64,000 bases of DNA from Rhodovulum euryhalinum (GTDB lineage: Bacteria > Pseudomonadota > Alphaproteobacteria > Rhodobacterales > Rhodobacteraceae). Below, piece after piece: positions 51,311 to 60,971 of this stretch. The position numbers were made by a program, and so were the translations under genes. How positions within the stretch are numbered: the stretch's first letter is position 1; every line of letters begins with the position of its first letter. The stretch spans positions 248,001 through 312,000 of the forward strand of contig NZ_SLWW01000003.1 in NCBI RefSeq assembly GCF_004342445.1. Reading direction: 5' to 3'. The notes under the pieces are model-generated. The model did no database searches. It was given only the letters and a program-made list of their open reading frames with translations, and was not told the origin of the DNA.

Positions 51311-51377
51311 GTGGGGGCGCTGCCCCCGTCGCCCGTTCCGGGCGACTCCCCCCGGAGTATTTTCGCCAAGAAGAAGG
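51311..51377 (-). repeat. Dispersed repeat, copy C
   Basis: On the minus strand: CTTCTTCTTGGCGAAAATAC, then two GC hairpins, GTCGCCCG/CGGGCGAC and GGGGGC/GCCCCC. It is the same family as copies B and D but with a longer hairpin region. It begins 4 bases past the target duplication of the intact element and ends at the PqiA-like gene's stop. Confidence 0.78.
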
Positions 51378-51378
51378 G

Positions 51379-51825
51379 TCAGGGCGTTCGGGTCAGGCGG
51401 CGTTTCGTCAGGATCGAGAGGGCGAGGGAGGCAAGGATGCAAACGGTGAAGAGGTAGAGGCCCCAGGCGGTCTCGATCCGGGCGAGACCAACGCCTTTGG
51501 CGATGACGATGTAGAGGGCGACAAGGAAGATGTCGGCCATCGCGAGCTTGCCCATCAGCTGGATCGCGGGCAGCAGGCGCGGGGAGGCGAGGTTGAAGTG
51601 GATGAGCGCAAGGCCGACGGTTTTCAGGTAGGGGGCAACGAGGGCGAAGAAGGTGACGAGGAACGCCAGCGGGATGTCGGTTTCCCAAAGCGCGACAAGA
51701 CCGGACAGGACGGAGATTTCGTTGAGGCCGAAGAGAGGCAGGAGGCCCGCGCGCATCAGCGGCGCGGCCCAGGCGACGGGGAAAAGGATCAGGAGGGTGA
51801 GGTTGGCGAGTTTCAGGGCGCTCAT
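51379..51825 (-). CDS. Paraquat-inducible protein A-like membrane protein
   Basis: A 148-residue protein with four hydrophobic helices and the PqiA-like WAAPLMRAGLLPLFG and GKLAMADIFLVALYIV segments; only one PqiA half is present. PqiA proteins work with MCE/Mla lipid-transport systems. An MlaFE pair lies just upstream on the same strand, separated by repeat copy D, which suggests a shared envelope-lipid role. The start at 51825 follows GGTACG, a weak site. Confidence 0.75.
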   Translation of the reverse strand: MSALKLANLTLLILFPVAWAAPLMRAGLLPLFGLNEISVLSGLVALWETDIPLAFLVTFFALVAPYLKTVGLALIHFNLASPRLLPAIQLMGKLAMADIFLVALYIVIAKGVGLARIETAWGLYLFTVCILASLALSILTKRRLTRTP

Positions 51826-51902
51826 CTTCGTACCTTTCAGAGCCTCGGTCCGCGCGCCGATATACGTTATGCCGACAGGGCCCCGCTGTCTCGGTGCCGC
51901 GG

Positions 51903-51956
51903 CCTTCTTCTTGGCACAAATACTCCGGGGGTCCGGGGGCAGAGCCCCCGGCGGGT
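51903..51956 (+). repeat. Dispersed repeat, copy D
   Basis: CTTCTTCTTGGCACAAATAC followed by the GC hairpin GGGGGC-AGA-GCCCCC, essentially the same as copy B. It lies in the 215-base gap between the MlaF-like gene and the PqiA-like gene. Confidence 0.8.
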
Positions 51957-52040
51957 CGGCTTGGCAAACGCCCAGCCGAAACCAGGGCACCGAAAGACCC
52001 GTGGCCTTGTGTCCGGTGCCCGCCGCACGCCCTTGCTGCC

Positions 52041-52787
52041 TTACCGTACCGCCTCGATCGGCCCCTCGGCGCGGCCGTGGATGAACTGTTGCAGGTAGGG
52101 ATCTGGTGCCGCGTCCATGTTGGCGACCGGTCCCGTCCACTGGATCACCCCGTCATGCAGCATCGCCACGTCGTCGGCTATGGCGCGGACGGACGTCATG
52201 TCGTGGGTGATGGTCATCGCCGTCGCGCCCATTTCCACCACGATCTCGCGGATCAGCTCGTTGATGACGCCGGCCATGATCGGGTCGAGGCCGGTGGTGG
52301 GTTCGTCGAAGAAGATGATCTCGGGCTCGGCGGCGATGGCGCGGGCCAGCCCGACACGCTTCTGCATGCCGCCCGACAGCTCGGCGGGGTAGAGGTCGGC
52401 CACCTCGGGTTTCAGGCCGACGCGGCGCAGTTTCTCGATCGCGATCTCGCGGGCCTCCGCCTTCGGGCGCTTCTGCGCGCCGCGCAGCAGGCGGAAGGCG
52501 ACGTTCTGCCAGACGGTGAGTGAATCGAACAGCGCGCCGCCCTGGAACAGCATGCCGAAGCGGGCGAGGAAGGCGTCGCGGTCAAGCCCGGTTGCGTCCT
52601 CGCCCTGGATCAGGATCCGGCCCGCATCGGGTTTCACCAGCCCGAGGATGCATTTCAGCAGCACCGACTTGCCGGTGCCGGACCCGCCGATGATGACCAT
52701 GCTTTCGCCCCGGGGCACGCTAAGGTCCACCCCGCGCAGGACGCGGTTCGGGCCGAACGCCTTGTGGATGCCCCGAAGCTCGATCAT
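52041..52787 (-). CDS. mlaF: MlaF-type ABC transporter ATPase
   Basis: A 248-residue ABC ATPase with Walker A GGSGTGKSV, signature LSGGMQKR, Walker B IIFFDEPTTGLD, and the MlaF-like IMAGVINELIREI segment. MlaF powers retrograde lipid transport with MlaE, MlaD and MlaC. It overlaps mlaE by 4 bases. The MCE partner mlaD is not in this window. The start at 52787 lacks a strong ribosome site because translation is coupled. Confidence 0.92.
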   Translation of the reverse strand: MIELRGIHKAFGPNRVLRGVDLSVPRGESMVIIGGSGTGKSVLLKCILGLVKPDAGRILIQGEDATGLDRDAFLARFGMLFQGGALFDSLTVWQNVAFRLLRGAQKRPKAEAREIAIEKLRRVGLKPEVADLYPAELSGGMQKRVGLARAIAAEPEIIFFDEPTTGLDPIMAGVINELIREIVVEMGATAMTITHDMTSVRAIADDVAMLHDGVIQWTGPVANMDAAPDPYLQQFIHGRAEGPIEAVR

Positions 52788-53563
52788 GCGGAGAAGAACA
52801 GTTCGGTCAGCAGGTAGTTGGCGGCCAGGATCAGGATCGAGGCGGTCACCACGGCCGATTTGGTGGCGCGGCCCACCCCTTGCGCGCCGCGTTCAGAATT
52901 CATCCCGAAATAGCAGCCGACCAGCGCCACGATGAATCCGAAGACCGCGCCCTTGATCAGGCCCGAGGTGATGTCCCAGAGTTCAAGGTAATCGGCGGTG
53001 TTCTTCAGGTAGGCCGCCGCGTTCAGGTCCAGCCGGCCGGTGCCGATCACGTAACCGCCGAAGATGCCGATGGAATCGCCCACCGCCACCAGCACCGGCA
53101 CGGCGAAGGTCGCGGCCAGCACGCGGGGCACGGTGAGATAGCGCATCGGATCTGTCGACAGCGTCACCAGCGCGTCAAGCTGCTCGGTCACTTTCATGGT
53201 GCCGATCTCGGCGGCGATCGAACTGGCCACGCGGGCAGCGACCATCAGCCCGCCGAGGACGGGGCCCAGTTCGCGCACCATGCCGATGGCGACGATCGAG
53301 GGCACCACCTGTTCGGCGTTGAAGCGCGAGCCGCCTTCGTAGATTTGCAGGGCCAGCGCGCCACCGGTGAAGAACGCCGTCAGCCCGACAACCGGCAGCG
53401 AGTTGTAGCCGATGACCCAGAGGGCGTGGACGAATTCGCGGAAATAGAAGGGGGGACGCAGCGCGGCTGAAAGCGTGGCCACAAGGAACAGGCCGATCCG
53501 GCCGAGCGCGGCCAGCCCGCCAAGCGTCGAGCGGCCGATGGCGGCGACCGGTGCGAGGATCAT
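52784..53563 (-). CDS. mlaE: MlaE-type ABC transporter permease
   Basis: A 259-residue inner-membrane permease of the MlaE family: [28 protein letters not shown] (shown in part), the RELGPVL motif and [14 protein letters not shown], which is the family hallmark. It forms the membrane channel of the phospholipid transporter with MlaF. It overlaps alr by 4 bases upstream, an unusual tie between cell-wall and lipid genes. Confidence 0.93.
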   Translation of the reverse strand: MILAPVAAIGRSTLGGLAALGRIGLFLVATLSAALRPPFYFREFVHALWVIGYNSLPVVGLTAFFTGGALALQIYEGGSRFNAEQVVPSIVAIGMVRELGPVLGGLMVAARVASSIAAEIGTMKVTEQLDALVTLSTDPMRYLTVPRVLAATFAVPVLVAVGDSIGIFGGYVIGTGRLDLNAAAYLKNTADYLELWDITSGLIKGAVFGFIVALVGCYFGMNSERGAQGVGRATKSAVVTASILILAANYLLTELFFSA

Positions 53564-54612
53564 GGGCCGGTTCCGCCGGTGTAGTGGCGCGCGTAGCGGG
53601 CCCCGAGGCTGGTCAGCACCTCGTAGCCGATGGTCTGGGCGATGTCGGCGACGTCGTCCACGCTCTGGTCCGGGCCGATCAGGTCCAGCGCGTCGGGCAT
53701 CCGGGGCAGGCCGGTGATGTCGGCGGTGATCAGGTCCATCGAGACGCGGCCGAGGATCGGGCAGGGGTGCCCGTCGGCCCAGAGTGTGCCGCGGTTGGTC
53801 AGGTAGCGAAGGATGCCGTCGGCATAGCCGCCCGCGACGGTGGCGACCCGGCGGCGGTCCCCGGCGACCCAGGTGCAGCCATAGCCGACGGCCTCGCCCG
53901 GTTCGACCTCGCGGGCCTGGATCACCGGCAGCGACAGCGTCACCACCGGGGCGGCATCGGCAAAGGGCCGCGCGCCGTACAGGCCGATGCCGGGCCGGGT
54001 CACGTCGAAATGATACTCGGGGCCCAGCAGGATGCCGCCCGTGGCCGACAGCGAGCGCGGCACGCCGCAGCCCTCGGTCATCTCGCGGAATGTGGCGAGC
54101 TGTTTGCCGTTGAAGCCTGTCGTGTCCTCGTCGGCGCAGGCGAGGTGGCTCATCAGCAGGCGGGGCCCCGCGGCCAGCGCGATGTCGCGGACGGCGGCCC
54201 ATTCGGCGGGCTCCATCCCCAGCCGGTTCATGCCGGTGTCAAGCTGGATGCCGAACGGGTGGCCCGGCAGCGCCTCGAAGTGGCGGGTGAGTTGTTCGAC
54301 CGAGTTCAGCATCGGGATCAGGTCCAGATCGCCGATCATGTCGGTGTCGCCTGCCATGTGCCCGCCGAAGACGCAGATCTCGGGGCCGCGGCCCAGCGCC
54401 TCGCGGATCGCCGCGCCCTCTTCGGCGACGGCGACGAAGAATCGGCGGGCGCCGGCACGGGCCAGCGTGCGGGCGACGTGCGCCGCGCCCAGGCCATAGC
54501 CGTCGGCCTTGACCACGGCGCCGGTTTCAACGCCCGGGCCGCTGGCGCGGTCAAGGGCGGTCCAGTTGCGCGCGAGCGCGTCGAGATCGATGGTGAGGGA
54601 ACCTGTGGCCAT
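53560..54612 (-). CDS. alr: Alanine racemase
   Basis: A 350-residue PLP enzyme. The Schiff-base lysine is K35 ([10 protein letters not shown]), and the second catalytic Tyr lies in [12 protein letters not shown]. It interconverts L- and D-alanine for peptidoglycan. The start at 54612 gives the normal family N-terminus; the in-frame extension to 54804 reads through unrelated sequence. Its stop overlaps mlaE. Confidence 0.94.
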   Translation of the reverse strand: MATGSLTIDLDALARNWTALDRASGPGVETGAVVKADGYGLGAAHVARTLARAGARRFFVAVAEEGAAIREALGRGPEICVFGGHMAGDTDMIGDLDLIPMLNSVEQLTRHFEALPGHPFGIQLDTGMNRLGMEPAEWAAVRDIALAAGPRLLMSHLACADEDTTGFNGKQLATFREMTEGCGVPRSLSATGGILLGPEYHFDVTRPGIGLYGARPFADAAPVVTLSLPVIQAREVEPGEAVGYGCTWVAGDRRRVATVAGGYADGILRYLTNRGTLWADGHPCPILGRVSMDLITADITGLPRMPDALDLIGPDQSVDDVADIAQTIGYEVLTSLGARYARHYTGGTGP

Positions 54613-54670
54613 GGCCGCTGTTTTCGGCAGGCGTAGGGCTGACGTCAAGGCCGGATTCCGGTCCGGGCGG

Positions 54671-55792
54671 TCAGCGGCGTTCGTAGCCCGCGCCGGTCCA
54701 GGCCCAGGTCTCGCCGGTTTCGAGGACGAGCGCGGGCCAACCGTCCCGGGCCGCCGCCTCGTCAAGGGACAATCCCGTCGAGGAAAACAGATCGCCATCG
54801 CCAAAGACCGGCCGGGCGCTCTCGCCCGCGATGGTGAAGATCACCCCGCTGCACCCGGTGGGGCCGAAATAGGCGCCGCCGCAGAGCCGGGTGAGCAGCA
54901 GCGCCTGTTCGGGGGCAAGTTCGACCAGCCGGGCGCGCAGCGTGGGCGCCTTGCCCTCGATGGACCGGACCGCCTCGATGATCGGCCCGACGATCTGTTG
55001 GGCCAGTGCCATGGCGGCCTTGTCCTCGGTGCCGGGGGTCACGGGAACCAGGGGGCGGGGTGGTTCGGGGGCGGGCGTGTCCGCCGCAGGCGCGGCTTCG
55101 GGGTCGGGCAGGGGTAGGGGCGGTTCGGGGGCCGCCTCCGGGACGTCTGGCACGTCCGGGAGGACCGCCTGCTCGGTCGCTGCGGGGGGGCTTGGGTCCA
55201 GCGGCGGCCTGTCGGGCAACTCGCCGACCGGCTGGTGGTCGGCCAGGACCGGGTCGGCCAGTGGAACGTCCGGGTCCTGCCGGGCGAGTGTCGCGCAGCG
55301 TCCGTCAAGCATCCGGTTGATCGCCCGCCCCGATCCGCCGAGCGAAAACCCCGCGCCGGTCGTCCGTCCGTCCCCGGGCCGGATCCAGACCGTCAGCCGC
55401 ACACCCCGGCGCAGCCGTTCGATAAGCCCCCGGTGCTGGGCCGGGTGATAGGGCAGGGCAAGCCCGCTGCGATTTCCGGGCTCCACCACGGCAAAGGTGT
55501 AGGCCAGCGGCGCGGTCGCGTCGACCAGCAGCGTCACCCCGGTGGACCGGTCGGCAAGCGGCCAATCGGGGGTTGACACCAGCGCGAATTCCAGCGGACT
55601 GTCCGCCCGGCACCGGATCTGAAAGCACAGCGATCCGCCCGCGCCGGTTGCGCAGGTTTCCGCGCCCTCGATGCCGGCGGTCCCGGGGATTTCGCGCCAC
55701 GCCTGTGCGCCCGCGCTACCGGCCAGCGCTGCCGCGGCCAGCATCGCACCCGCGCCCACAAGCGCCGACAGACGGCCCGTGATCCCTGGCAT
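54671..55792 (-). CDS. Secreted proline-rich protein of unknown function
   Basis: A 373-residue protein with an export signal (1-30, ending GAQA), an N-terminal domain resembling an invasion-associated locus B-type fold by its [15 protein letters not shown] cysteine pattern (weak), a Pro/Glu/Ala-rich linker (about 195-260) and a C-terminal domain with a [11 protein letters not shown] cysteine pair. It is periplasmic by inference. No enzyme motif is evident. It stands between dnaB and alr on the same strand. Confidence 0.6.
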   Translation of the reverse strand: MPGITGRLSALVGAGAMLAAAALAGSAGAQAWREIPGTAGIEGAETCATGAGGSLCFQIRCRADSPLEFALVSTPDWPLADRSTGVTLLVDATAPLAYTFAVVEPGNRSGLALPYHPAQHRGLIERLRRGVRLTVWIRPGDGRTTGAGFSLGGSGRAINRMLDGRCATLARQDPDVPLADPVLADHQPVGELPDRPPLDPSPPAATEQAVLPDVPDVPEAAPEPPLPLPDPEAAPAADTPAPEPPRPLVPVTPGTEDKAAMALAQQIVGPIIEAVRSIEGKAPTLRARLVELAPEQALLLTRLCGGAYFGPTGCSGVIFTIAGESARPVFGDGDLFSSTGLSLDEAAARDGWPALVLETGETWAWTGAGYERR

Positions 55793-55890
55793 GCGTCCGG
55801 CCCCTCGCGATTCCACCTCGTTCGAGCCTAGAGCCTGGTCCCGCTGCACCGCAACCGGCGCTTCGCTGTCGCGCCGGATCACAGCCGGTC

Positions 55891-57390
55891 TCAGCCGAAG
55901 CCTTCGGTCTCGTCCCGTTGCCACGGTTTCACCAGATTGCCGAACCGGGTAAAGCGGCCCTCGAAGCTGAGTTCGACGGTGCCGATCGGGCCGTGGCGCT
56001 GCTTGCCGATCACGACCTCGGCCTTGCCGTGGCAGCGCTCCATCACCTCCTGCCACTTGGCCATGGCCTCAAGATTGTCCTCGCCGGGTTTCTCGCGTTC
56101 CTTGTAGTACTCGTCGCGGTAGACGAACATCACGACGTCGGCGTCCTGCTCGATCGAGCCGGATTCCCGAAGGTCGGACAGTTGCGGGCGCTTGTCCTCG
56201 CGGCTTTCCACCTGGCGTGACAACTGCGACAGGGCGATCACCGGGATATCCAGTTCCTTGGCGATGGCCTTCAGGCCTTGCGTGATCTCGCTGACCTCGT
56301 TCACCCGGCTGTCCTTGGCGGTCGCCGGGCGGACAAGCTGCAGGTAGTCGACGAACAGCGCGTCCAGCCCGTGCGTGCGCTTCAGCCGCCGCGCCCGGGC
56401 GGCAAGCTGGCTGATCGGCAGGGCGGGCGTGTCGTCGATGAACAGCGGGCAGGCTTCCAGCGCCTTGGCGGCCTCGACGAAGCGGCGGAACTCGGCTTCG
56501 GTCATGTCGCCGCGGCGGATCTGTTCGCTGGGCACCTCCGAGGCCTCGGACAGGATGCGCGCGGCCAGCTGCTCGGCGCTCATCTCGAGGCTGAAGAAGC
56601 CGACGACACCGCCTTCGACCGCCCCTTCCGAGCCGTCCGGCAACCTGCCGCGGCGATAGGATTTCGCGACGTTGAAGGCAATGTTGGTGGCCAGCGACGT
56701 CTTGCCCATCGACGGCCGCCCGGCAAGGATCAGCAGGTCGGACCGGTGCAGCCCTCCCAGCTTGCGGTCGAGGTCGATCAGCCCGGTCGAGACACCCGAA
56801 AGCTGCCCGTCGCGCTGATAGGCGGCATTGGCGACGTTCACCGCGTCGGTCACGGCCTTGAGGAAGGACTGGAACCCGCTTTCCGACTGGCCCTGTTCGC
56901 CCAGCTTGTAGAGCGCCTGTTCGGCCTCGACGATCTGGGCACGCGGTTCGGACGCGATGTCGACCTTGGCCGCCTTGTCCGAGATGTCCCGGCCCAGCCG
57001 GATCAGTTCGCGGCGGATCGCGAAATCGTAGATCATCTGCGCATAGTCGCGCGCCGCGAAAGTCGAGATCGCCGCGCCCGCAAGGCGCGCCAGATAGGCC
57101 GGGCCGCCCAGTTCCTTGAGCCCCTCGTCATCCTCGAGAAACGCCTTGAGCGTGACCGGCGAGGCCAGCGCGTTCTTCTGGATGCGCGCCGCAGCGATCT
57201 CGTAGATGCGCTGGTGGACGGGTTCGTAGAAATGATGCGACTGGATGATCGACGCGATCCGGTCGAAGACATCGTTGTTGGTCAGGATCGCGCCCAGCAA
57301 TTGCTGCTCGGCCTCGATGTTGTGGGGCAGGGTGCCGGCCTCGTCCTCGGCCGCCTTGCCGCCCGGTTGGATCGTTCTGATCTCGTTCAT
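55891..57390 (-). CDS. dnaB: Replicative DNA helicase
   Basis: A 499-residue helicase: N-terminal DnaB domain (about 20-125), linker helix, and a RecA-like C-terminal domain with Walker A GRPSMGKTS, a DnaB-type FSLEMSAEQLA segment and a C-terminal arginine-finger region. It unwinds DNA at the fork as a hexamer. It is divergent from nothing; pyrE lies 223 bases upstream on the same strand, and no gene was seen in that gap. Confidence 0.96.
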   Translation of the reverse strand: MNEIRTIQPGGKAAEDEAGTLPHNIEAEQQLLGAILTNNDVFDRIASIIQSHHFYEPVHQRIYEIAAARIQKNALASPVTLKAFLEDDEGLKELGGPAYLARLAGAAISTFAARDYAQMIYDFAIRRELIRLGRDISDKAAKVDIASEPRAQIVEAEQALYKLGEQGQSESGFQSFLKAVTDAVNVANAAYQRDGQLSGVSTGLIDLDRKLGGLHRSDLLILAGRPSMGKTSLATNIAFNVAKSYRRGRLPDGSEGAVEGGVVGFFSLEMSAEQLAARILSEASEVPSEQIRRGDMTEAEFRRFVEAAKALEACPLFIDDTPALPISQLAARARRLKRTHGLDALFVDYLQLVRPATAKDSRVNEVSEITQGLKAIAKELDIPVIALSQLSRQVESREDKRPQLSDLRESGSIEQDADVVMFVYRDEYYKEREKPGEDNLEAMAKWQEVMERCHGKAEVVIGKQRHGPIGTVELSFEGRFTRFGNLVKPWQRDETEGFG

Positions 57391-57613
57391 CGCCCGCCCC
57401 TGGATTTCGGTCCGGCCTGCCTAGCGCAAGCGGCCGCCGCGCGACATGGCAAGAACATGGTGGAGAACGCGGCGCGACACCTGTGCGTGGCCTGTGGACA
57501 ACTCGCGTCAATCCCACCTGTTGTGTCTCAAGGTAGTGTAGCCGCAAAATCTGGACCGTGCGAGCGATTCTCTCGGCGAGTTGTCCCCAACATGTCCACA
57601 GCGCCGTCCCCGG

Positions 57614-58291
57614 CTATTTTTGCCGCGCCGCCTGCCACTCCCGCGGCGCAGTCAGGAAGGCCTCGACCTCGGCCAGCGTGGCCGCATCGAACGCGCCCTG
57701 GGCGCGGGCCTCGGCCAGCACATCCCACCAGGTGCACAGGTGATGCAGCCTGACCCCATGGGCGGCCAGCGTCGTCTCGGTCTCGGGGAAGATGCCGTAG
57801 TAGAAGATCACCGCGGTGTGGCCGCAGACCGCCCCGGTCTCGCGGATCGCGTCGACGAAGCTGAGCTTCGAGCCGCCATCGGTGGTCAGATCCTCGACCA
57901 GCAGCACCCGGTCGCCCGCGCCCATCACGCCCTCGATGCGGGCGTTGCGGCCATAGCCCTTGGGCTTTTTCCGGACATAGGTCATCGGCAGCGCCAGCCG
58001 TTCGGCCACCAGCGCTGCAAAGGGGATGCCCGCGGTCTCGCCGCCCGCGACATTGTCGAACGCCTCGAACCCCGCGTCCCGCAGGACCGTGACGGTCAGG
58101 AAATCCATCAGCGTCGACCGGATGCGCGGGAACGAGATCAGCTTGCGGCAATCGATATAGGTGGGCGAGGGCAGGCCCGAGGCCAGGGTAAAGGGGGTCT
58201 CGGCGTTGAAATGGACCGCGCCCACCTCCAGCAGCATGCGGGCCGTGAGCCGGGCGATCTCGGCCTGGTCGGGGAAAGAGGTGGGGATCAT
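57614..58291 (-). CDS. pyrE: Orotate phosphoribosyltransferase
   Basis: A 225-residue type I phosphoribosyltransferase with the PRPP motif [13 protein letters not shown] and the [14 protein letters not shown] loop. It joins orotate to PRPP, the fifth step of pyrimidine synthesis. pyrC lies 73 bases upstream on the same strand, so the two are likely co-transcribed. Confidence 0.95.
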   Translation of the reverse strand: MIPTSFPDQAEIARLTARMLLEVGAVHFNAETPFTLASGLPSPTYIDCRKLISFPRIRSTLMDFLTVTVLRDAGFEAFDNVAGGETAGIPFAALVAERLALPMTYVRKKPKGYGRNARIEGVMGAGDRVLLVEDLTTDGGSKLSFVDAIRETGAVCGHTAVIFYYGIFPETETTLAAHGVRLHHLCTWWDVLAEARAQGAFDAATLAEVEAFLTAPREWQAARQK

Positions 58292-58364
58292 GGCGCGGAC
58301 CTCTCGATCGGGCGGCGGGAGGTTTCGAACCGTCCCGGCAAATTGGCTTCAGGATACTCGCGGT

Positions 58365-59405
58365 TTACCGCTCCACCCGCCAGTGCAGGGGGAAACCGGG
58401 GTCGAAGACCGTGACCGGACCGGCGCCCGTCGCGATCTTGGCGGGGTAGGCGACGGCGGCGCCCTTCACCAGCGTGATGGTCCCGGCGTTCGGGGGCAGG
58501 CGGTAGAAGGCCGGGCCGTTGAGCGAGGCAAAGGCCTCCAGCCGGTCCAGCGCGCCTTCGCGGTCGAACACCTCGGCGAGGCAGGACAGCGTGTTGGTGG
58601 CCGAGAAGATGCCCGCGCAACCGCAGGCGCACTCCTTGGTCGGGTCCGTGTGCGGTGCGCTGTCGGTCCCGAGGAAGAACCGCGCGTCCCCCGACGTGGC
58701 GGCAGCCACCAGGGCGTCGCGGTGGCGCGCGCGCTTGGCCACCGGCAGGCAGTAGTAATGCGGCTTGATGCCCCCCACCAGGATGTGGTTGCGGGTGATG
58801 ATCAGGTGATGCGTCGTGATCGTCGCGCCAAGGTCGTTCTCATGCGCCTTGACATAGTCCACCCCGTTGGCCGTGGTCAGGTGTTCCATCACCACGCGCA
58901 GGCCCGGCGTGGTCCGGCGGATCGGGTCCAGCACGCGGTCGATGAACGCCGCCTCTCGGTCGAAGATGTCCACCTCCGGGTCCACCACCTCGCCATGCAC
59001 GCAAAGCGGGCAGCCGATCTCGGCCATCCTTTCCAGCACACCGCGCACCTTGTCGAAATCCGTGACCCCCGAGGCCGAGTTCGTCGTCGCGCCCGCGGGG
59101 TAGAGCTTGACCGCGGTGACAAGGCCGCTGGCATGGGCGGCGGCCACGTCCTCGGGGTCGGTCTCCTCGGTCAGGTAAAGCGTCATCAGCGGGGTGAAAT
59201 CCGCCCCTTCGGGCAGGGCGGCCAGGATGCGGTCGCGATAGGCGGCGGCGTCAAGCGCGGTCACCACGGGCGGGACCAGGTTGGGCATGATGATCGCGCG
59301 GGCGAAATCGCGCGCGGTCTCGGGCAGGACACCTGCCATCATGGCGCCGTCGCGCAGGTGCAGGTGCCAGTCATCGGGGCGGCGGATCGTGAGGCGGTTT
59401 GTCAT
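58365..59405 (-). CDS. pyrC: Dihydroorotase
   Basis: A 346-residue class II dihydroorotase opening with [10 protein letters not shown] (metal ligands H14 and H16), a [12 protein letters not shown] segment containing the carboxylated Lys, and LGTDSAPHT near the C-terminus. It closes carbamoyl-aspartate to dihydroorotate. The start at 59405 follows the short non-family extension to 59423, which was rejected. Confidence 0.95.
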   Translation of the reverse strand: MTNRLTIRRPDDWHLHLRDGAMMAGVLPETARDFARAIIMPNLVPPVVTALDAAAYRDRILAALPEGADFTPLMTLYLTEETDPEDVAAAHASGLVTAVKLYPAGATTNSASGVTDFDKVRGVLERMAEIGCPLCVHGEVVDPEVDIFDREAAFIDRVLDPIRRTTPGLRVVMEHLTTANGVDYVKAHENDLGATITTHHLIITRNHILVGGIKPHYYCLPVAKRARHRDALVAAATSGDARFFLGTDSAPHTDPTKECACGCAGIFSATNTLSCLAEVFDREGALDRLEAFASLNGPAFYRLPPNAGTITLVKGAAVAYPAKIATGAGPVTVFDPGFPLHWRVER

Positions 59406-59533
59406 GGGGTGCGCGATACACAATCGGCGGCGGGCTTTCCAGTGGAGATCGAGAAGCCCGGCCGGGGACGCATGCGGCCTTGCGCGGCAGGTGTGGCTGC
59501 GGCACCAGACGGAAAGTCTGAAAATCCCGTAAA

Positions 59534-59547
59534 GAAACCCGGGTTTC
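59534..59547. promoter_or_regulatory. Perfect 14-base palindrome upstream of the DUF1127 gene
   Basis: GAAACCCGGGTTTC lies about 118 bases upstream of the DUF1127 start, in a 259-base interval otherwise without a gene. It could be an operator for a dimeric regulator; no known consensus is claimed. Confidence 0.35.
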
Positions 59548-59664
59548 GCTACGCGCTGGGCGCAAGGCGGGCCTTCCGATCGGGCATTGGAAATGGCAGC
59601 GCGCCTGACTTATCTTGCAGCCCATGGGAGGAAACAACTGTGAACCGGCAGGAGTTTCCAAAAG

Positions 59665-59871
59665 ATGGCAGTTGCACATACCGATGTCTCGGGCCGCAAG
59701 GGGTCGATCCTTCTTGCCGTGCTCGACATGCTGATCCGGGTGATGGAAAACCATCCCCACACCCGCCAGATCGAACGGTTGAACGCCCTCAGCGACGAGG
59801 ATCTGGCCGCCAGGGGCCTGACCCGGCAGGACGTGATCCGCCATATCTTCCGCGATCGCTACTACCTCTGA
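59665..59871 (+). CDS. DUF1127 (YjiS-like) small protein
   Basis: A 68-residue protein with the DUF1127 pattern in its C-terminal half (RQIERLNALSDEDLAARGLTR) and the Arg-rich end. These small proteins in alphaproteobacteria have been linked to phosphate, RNA or stress responses. It has its own promoter region and is closed by a strong terminator (59897-59921). The start at 59665 follows AGTTTCCAAAAG, a poor site; no better start exists. Confidence 0.82.
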   Translation: MAVAHTDVSGRKGSILLAVLDMLIRVMENHPHTRQIERLNALSDEDLAARGLTRQDVIRHIFRDRYYL

Positions 59872-59896
59872 CGTACCGCGCGGGCCACGACATCCG

Positions 59897-59921
59897 GGCG
59901 CCTTTCCCCGGGAAAGGCGCC
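59897..59921 (+). terminator. Terminator after the DUF1127 gene
   Basis: Perfect 11-base arms GGCGCCTTTCC (59897-59907) and GGAAAGGCGCC (59911-59921) with a 3-base loop, then TTCG. The T-run is short, but the stem is strong and well placed 25 bases past the stop. Confidence 0.7.
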
Positions 59922-59949
59922 TTCGTCCCGAATGGCCGAGCGCGATGTC

Positions 59950-60882
59950 TCAGGGGGCGATGACGCCCATCGGCGGCCTGTCGCTGCGTTCGTCGAGTTC
60001 GGCCAGACGGCGGAGGAAATGCGGCCGGTTGCGGCTTTGCAGCACATGCCGGCAGAGCAGGGCGCCAAGCCGCGGCCGGTTCCCTGCCGCAACCCGGTCG
60101 AGCAGCGCGTCGAGATAGGGGGCATGATCCCGCCGCGCCCGGAACAGCCGGTGAAAGACCCGCGCCGAAAGCTGGCCCTCGCCCGCCGCGTCGATCAGTT
60201 CGGGAAGGATCCCCATCGCCATCAGCCGGTCCTCGAGCCCGCCGCCGCACAGCGGCGTGCGCAGGTGAACCACGTTCGTGCCGCGGAACATCGCGGCATG
60301 CATCGCGTCCAGCGGCCGCGTCGGATCGTAGAGGATCATCGCCAGTTCCGCCGCCTCGACCATGTCGGGGGCGAAACCGAAGCGCGAGGTGAAGTCCAGC
60401 CGGCGCGCCGCGGGATAGCGGCGGTCCCATCCGGCCAGCGCCGGATCCAGCGTCGCCTGCGGTTCCAGCGCGATCACCGTGGCGCCCGGCGCGGCGACCG
60501 AAAAGGCCGCGGCGGCATGGCCGCACGGCCCGGCGCCATAGAACACCACGCGGTCGAAGCGGTCGAAATAGCCCTCGTCGATCAGCCGGTCGAAATACGC
60601 ATGGACCGCGGGGTCGCGGAACCAGGTGTCGCCGCGCGCGGCCAGCGTCAGCCGCGACCAGCCCGCGGGTTCTGCCAGGTCCGCGGCCAGCGGCCGGCCC
60701 GCGCGTCCGCGGGCGAAGAGATCCCCGGCCTGTTCGAAGGTGACCAGCAGGACCGCGTCATCCTCGGCACGGATCGCCGCATGGTCCGGCCCCAGCGGCT
60801 GGACCACCGCACGATCCCCGGCGCCGAGCAGCCTGTCCTGCCAGATGAAGGTCTGATCCACGTTGCCGATTCTGTCCTTCAT
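59950..60882 (-). CDS. Conserved hypothetical protein with nucleotide- or serine-hydrolase-like loop
   Basis: A 310-residue protein not recognised with confidence. The central part has a GAGPCGHAAAAFS loop between hydrophobic strands (VVFYGAG, ATVIALEP), which suggests an alpha/beta fold. The C-terminal third is Arg-rich and helical. Similar proteins occur widely in Rhodobacteraceae under uninformative names. It has no operon partner: LysE is 90 bases downstream on the same strand, DUF1127 is on the other side. Confidence 0.6.
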   Translation of the reverse strand: MKDRIGNVDQTFIWQDRLLGAGDRAVVQPLGPDHAAIRAEDDAVLLVTFEQAGDLFARGRAGRPLAADLAEPAGWSRLTLAARGDTWFRDPAVHAYFDRLIDEGYFDRFDRVVFYGAGPCGHAAAAFSVAAPGATVIALEPQATLDPALAGWDRRYPAARRLDFTSRFGFAPDMVEAAELAMILYDPTRPLDAMHAAMFRGTNVVHLRTPLCGGGLEDRLMAMGILPELIDAAGEGQLSARVFHRLFRARRDHAPYLDALLDRVAAGNRPRLGALLCRHVLQSRNRPHFLRRLAELDERSDRPPMGVIAP

Positions 60883-60971
60883 GGCGCCCCCTCATAGAGG
60901 GGCATGATAGCAACATATGGGCGATCGAGAAAGGTCCGACACCATATTTGCCATAGGCCGGGGGCAGGTGG

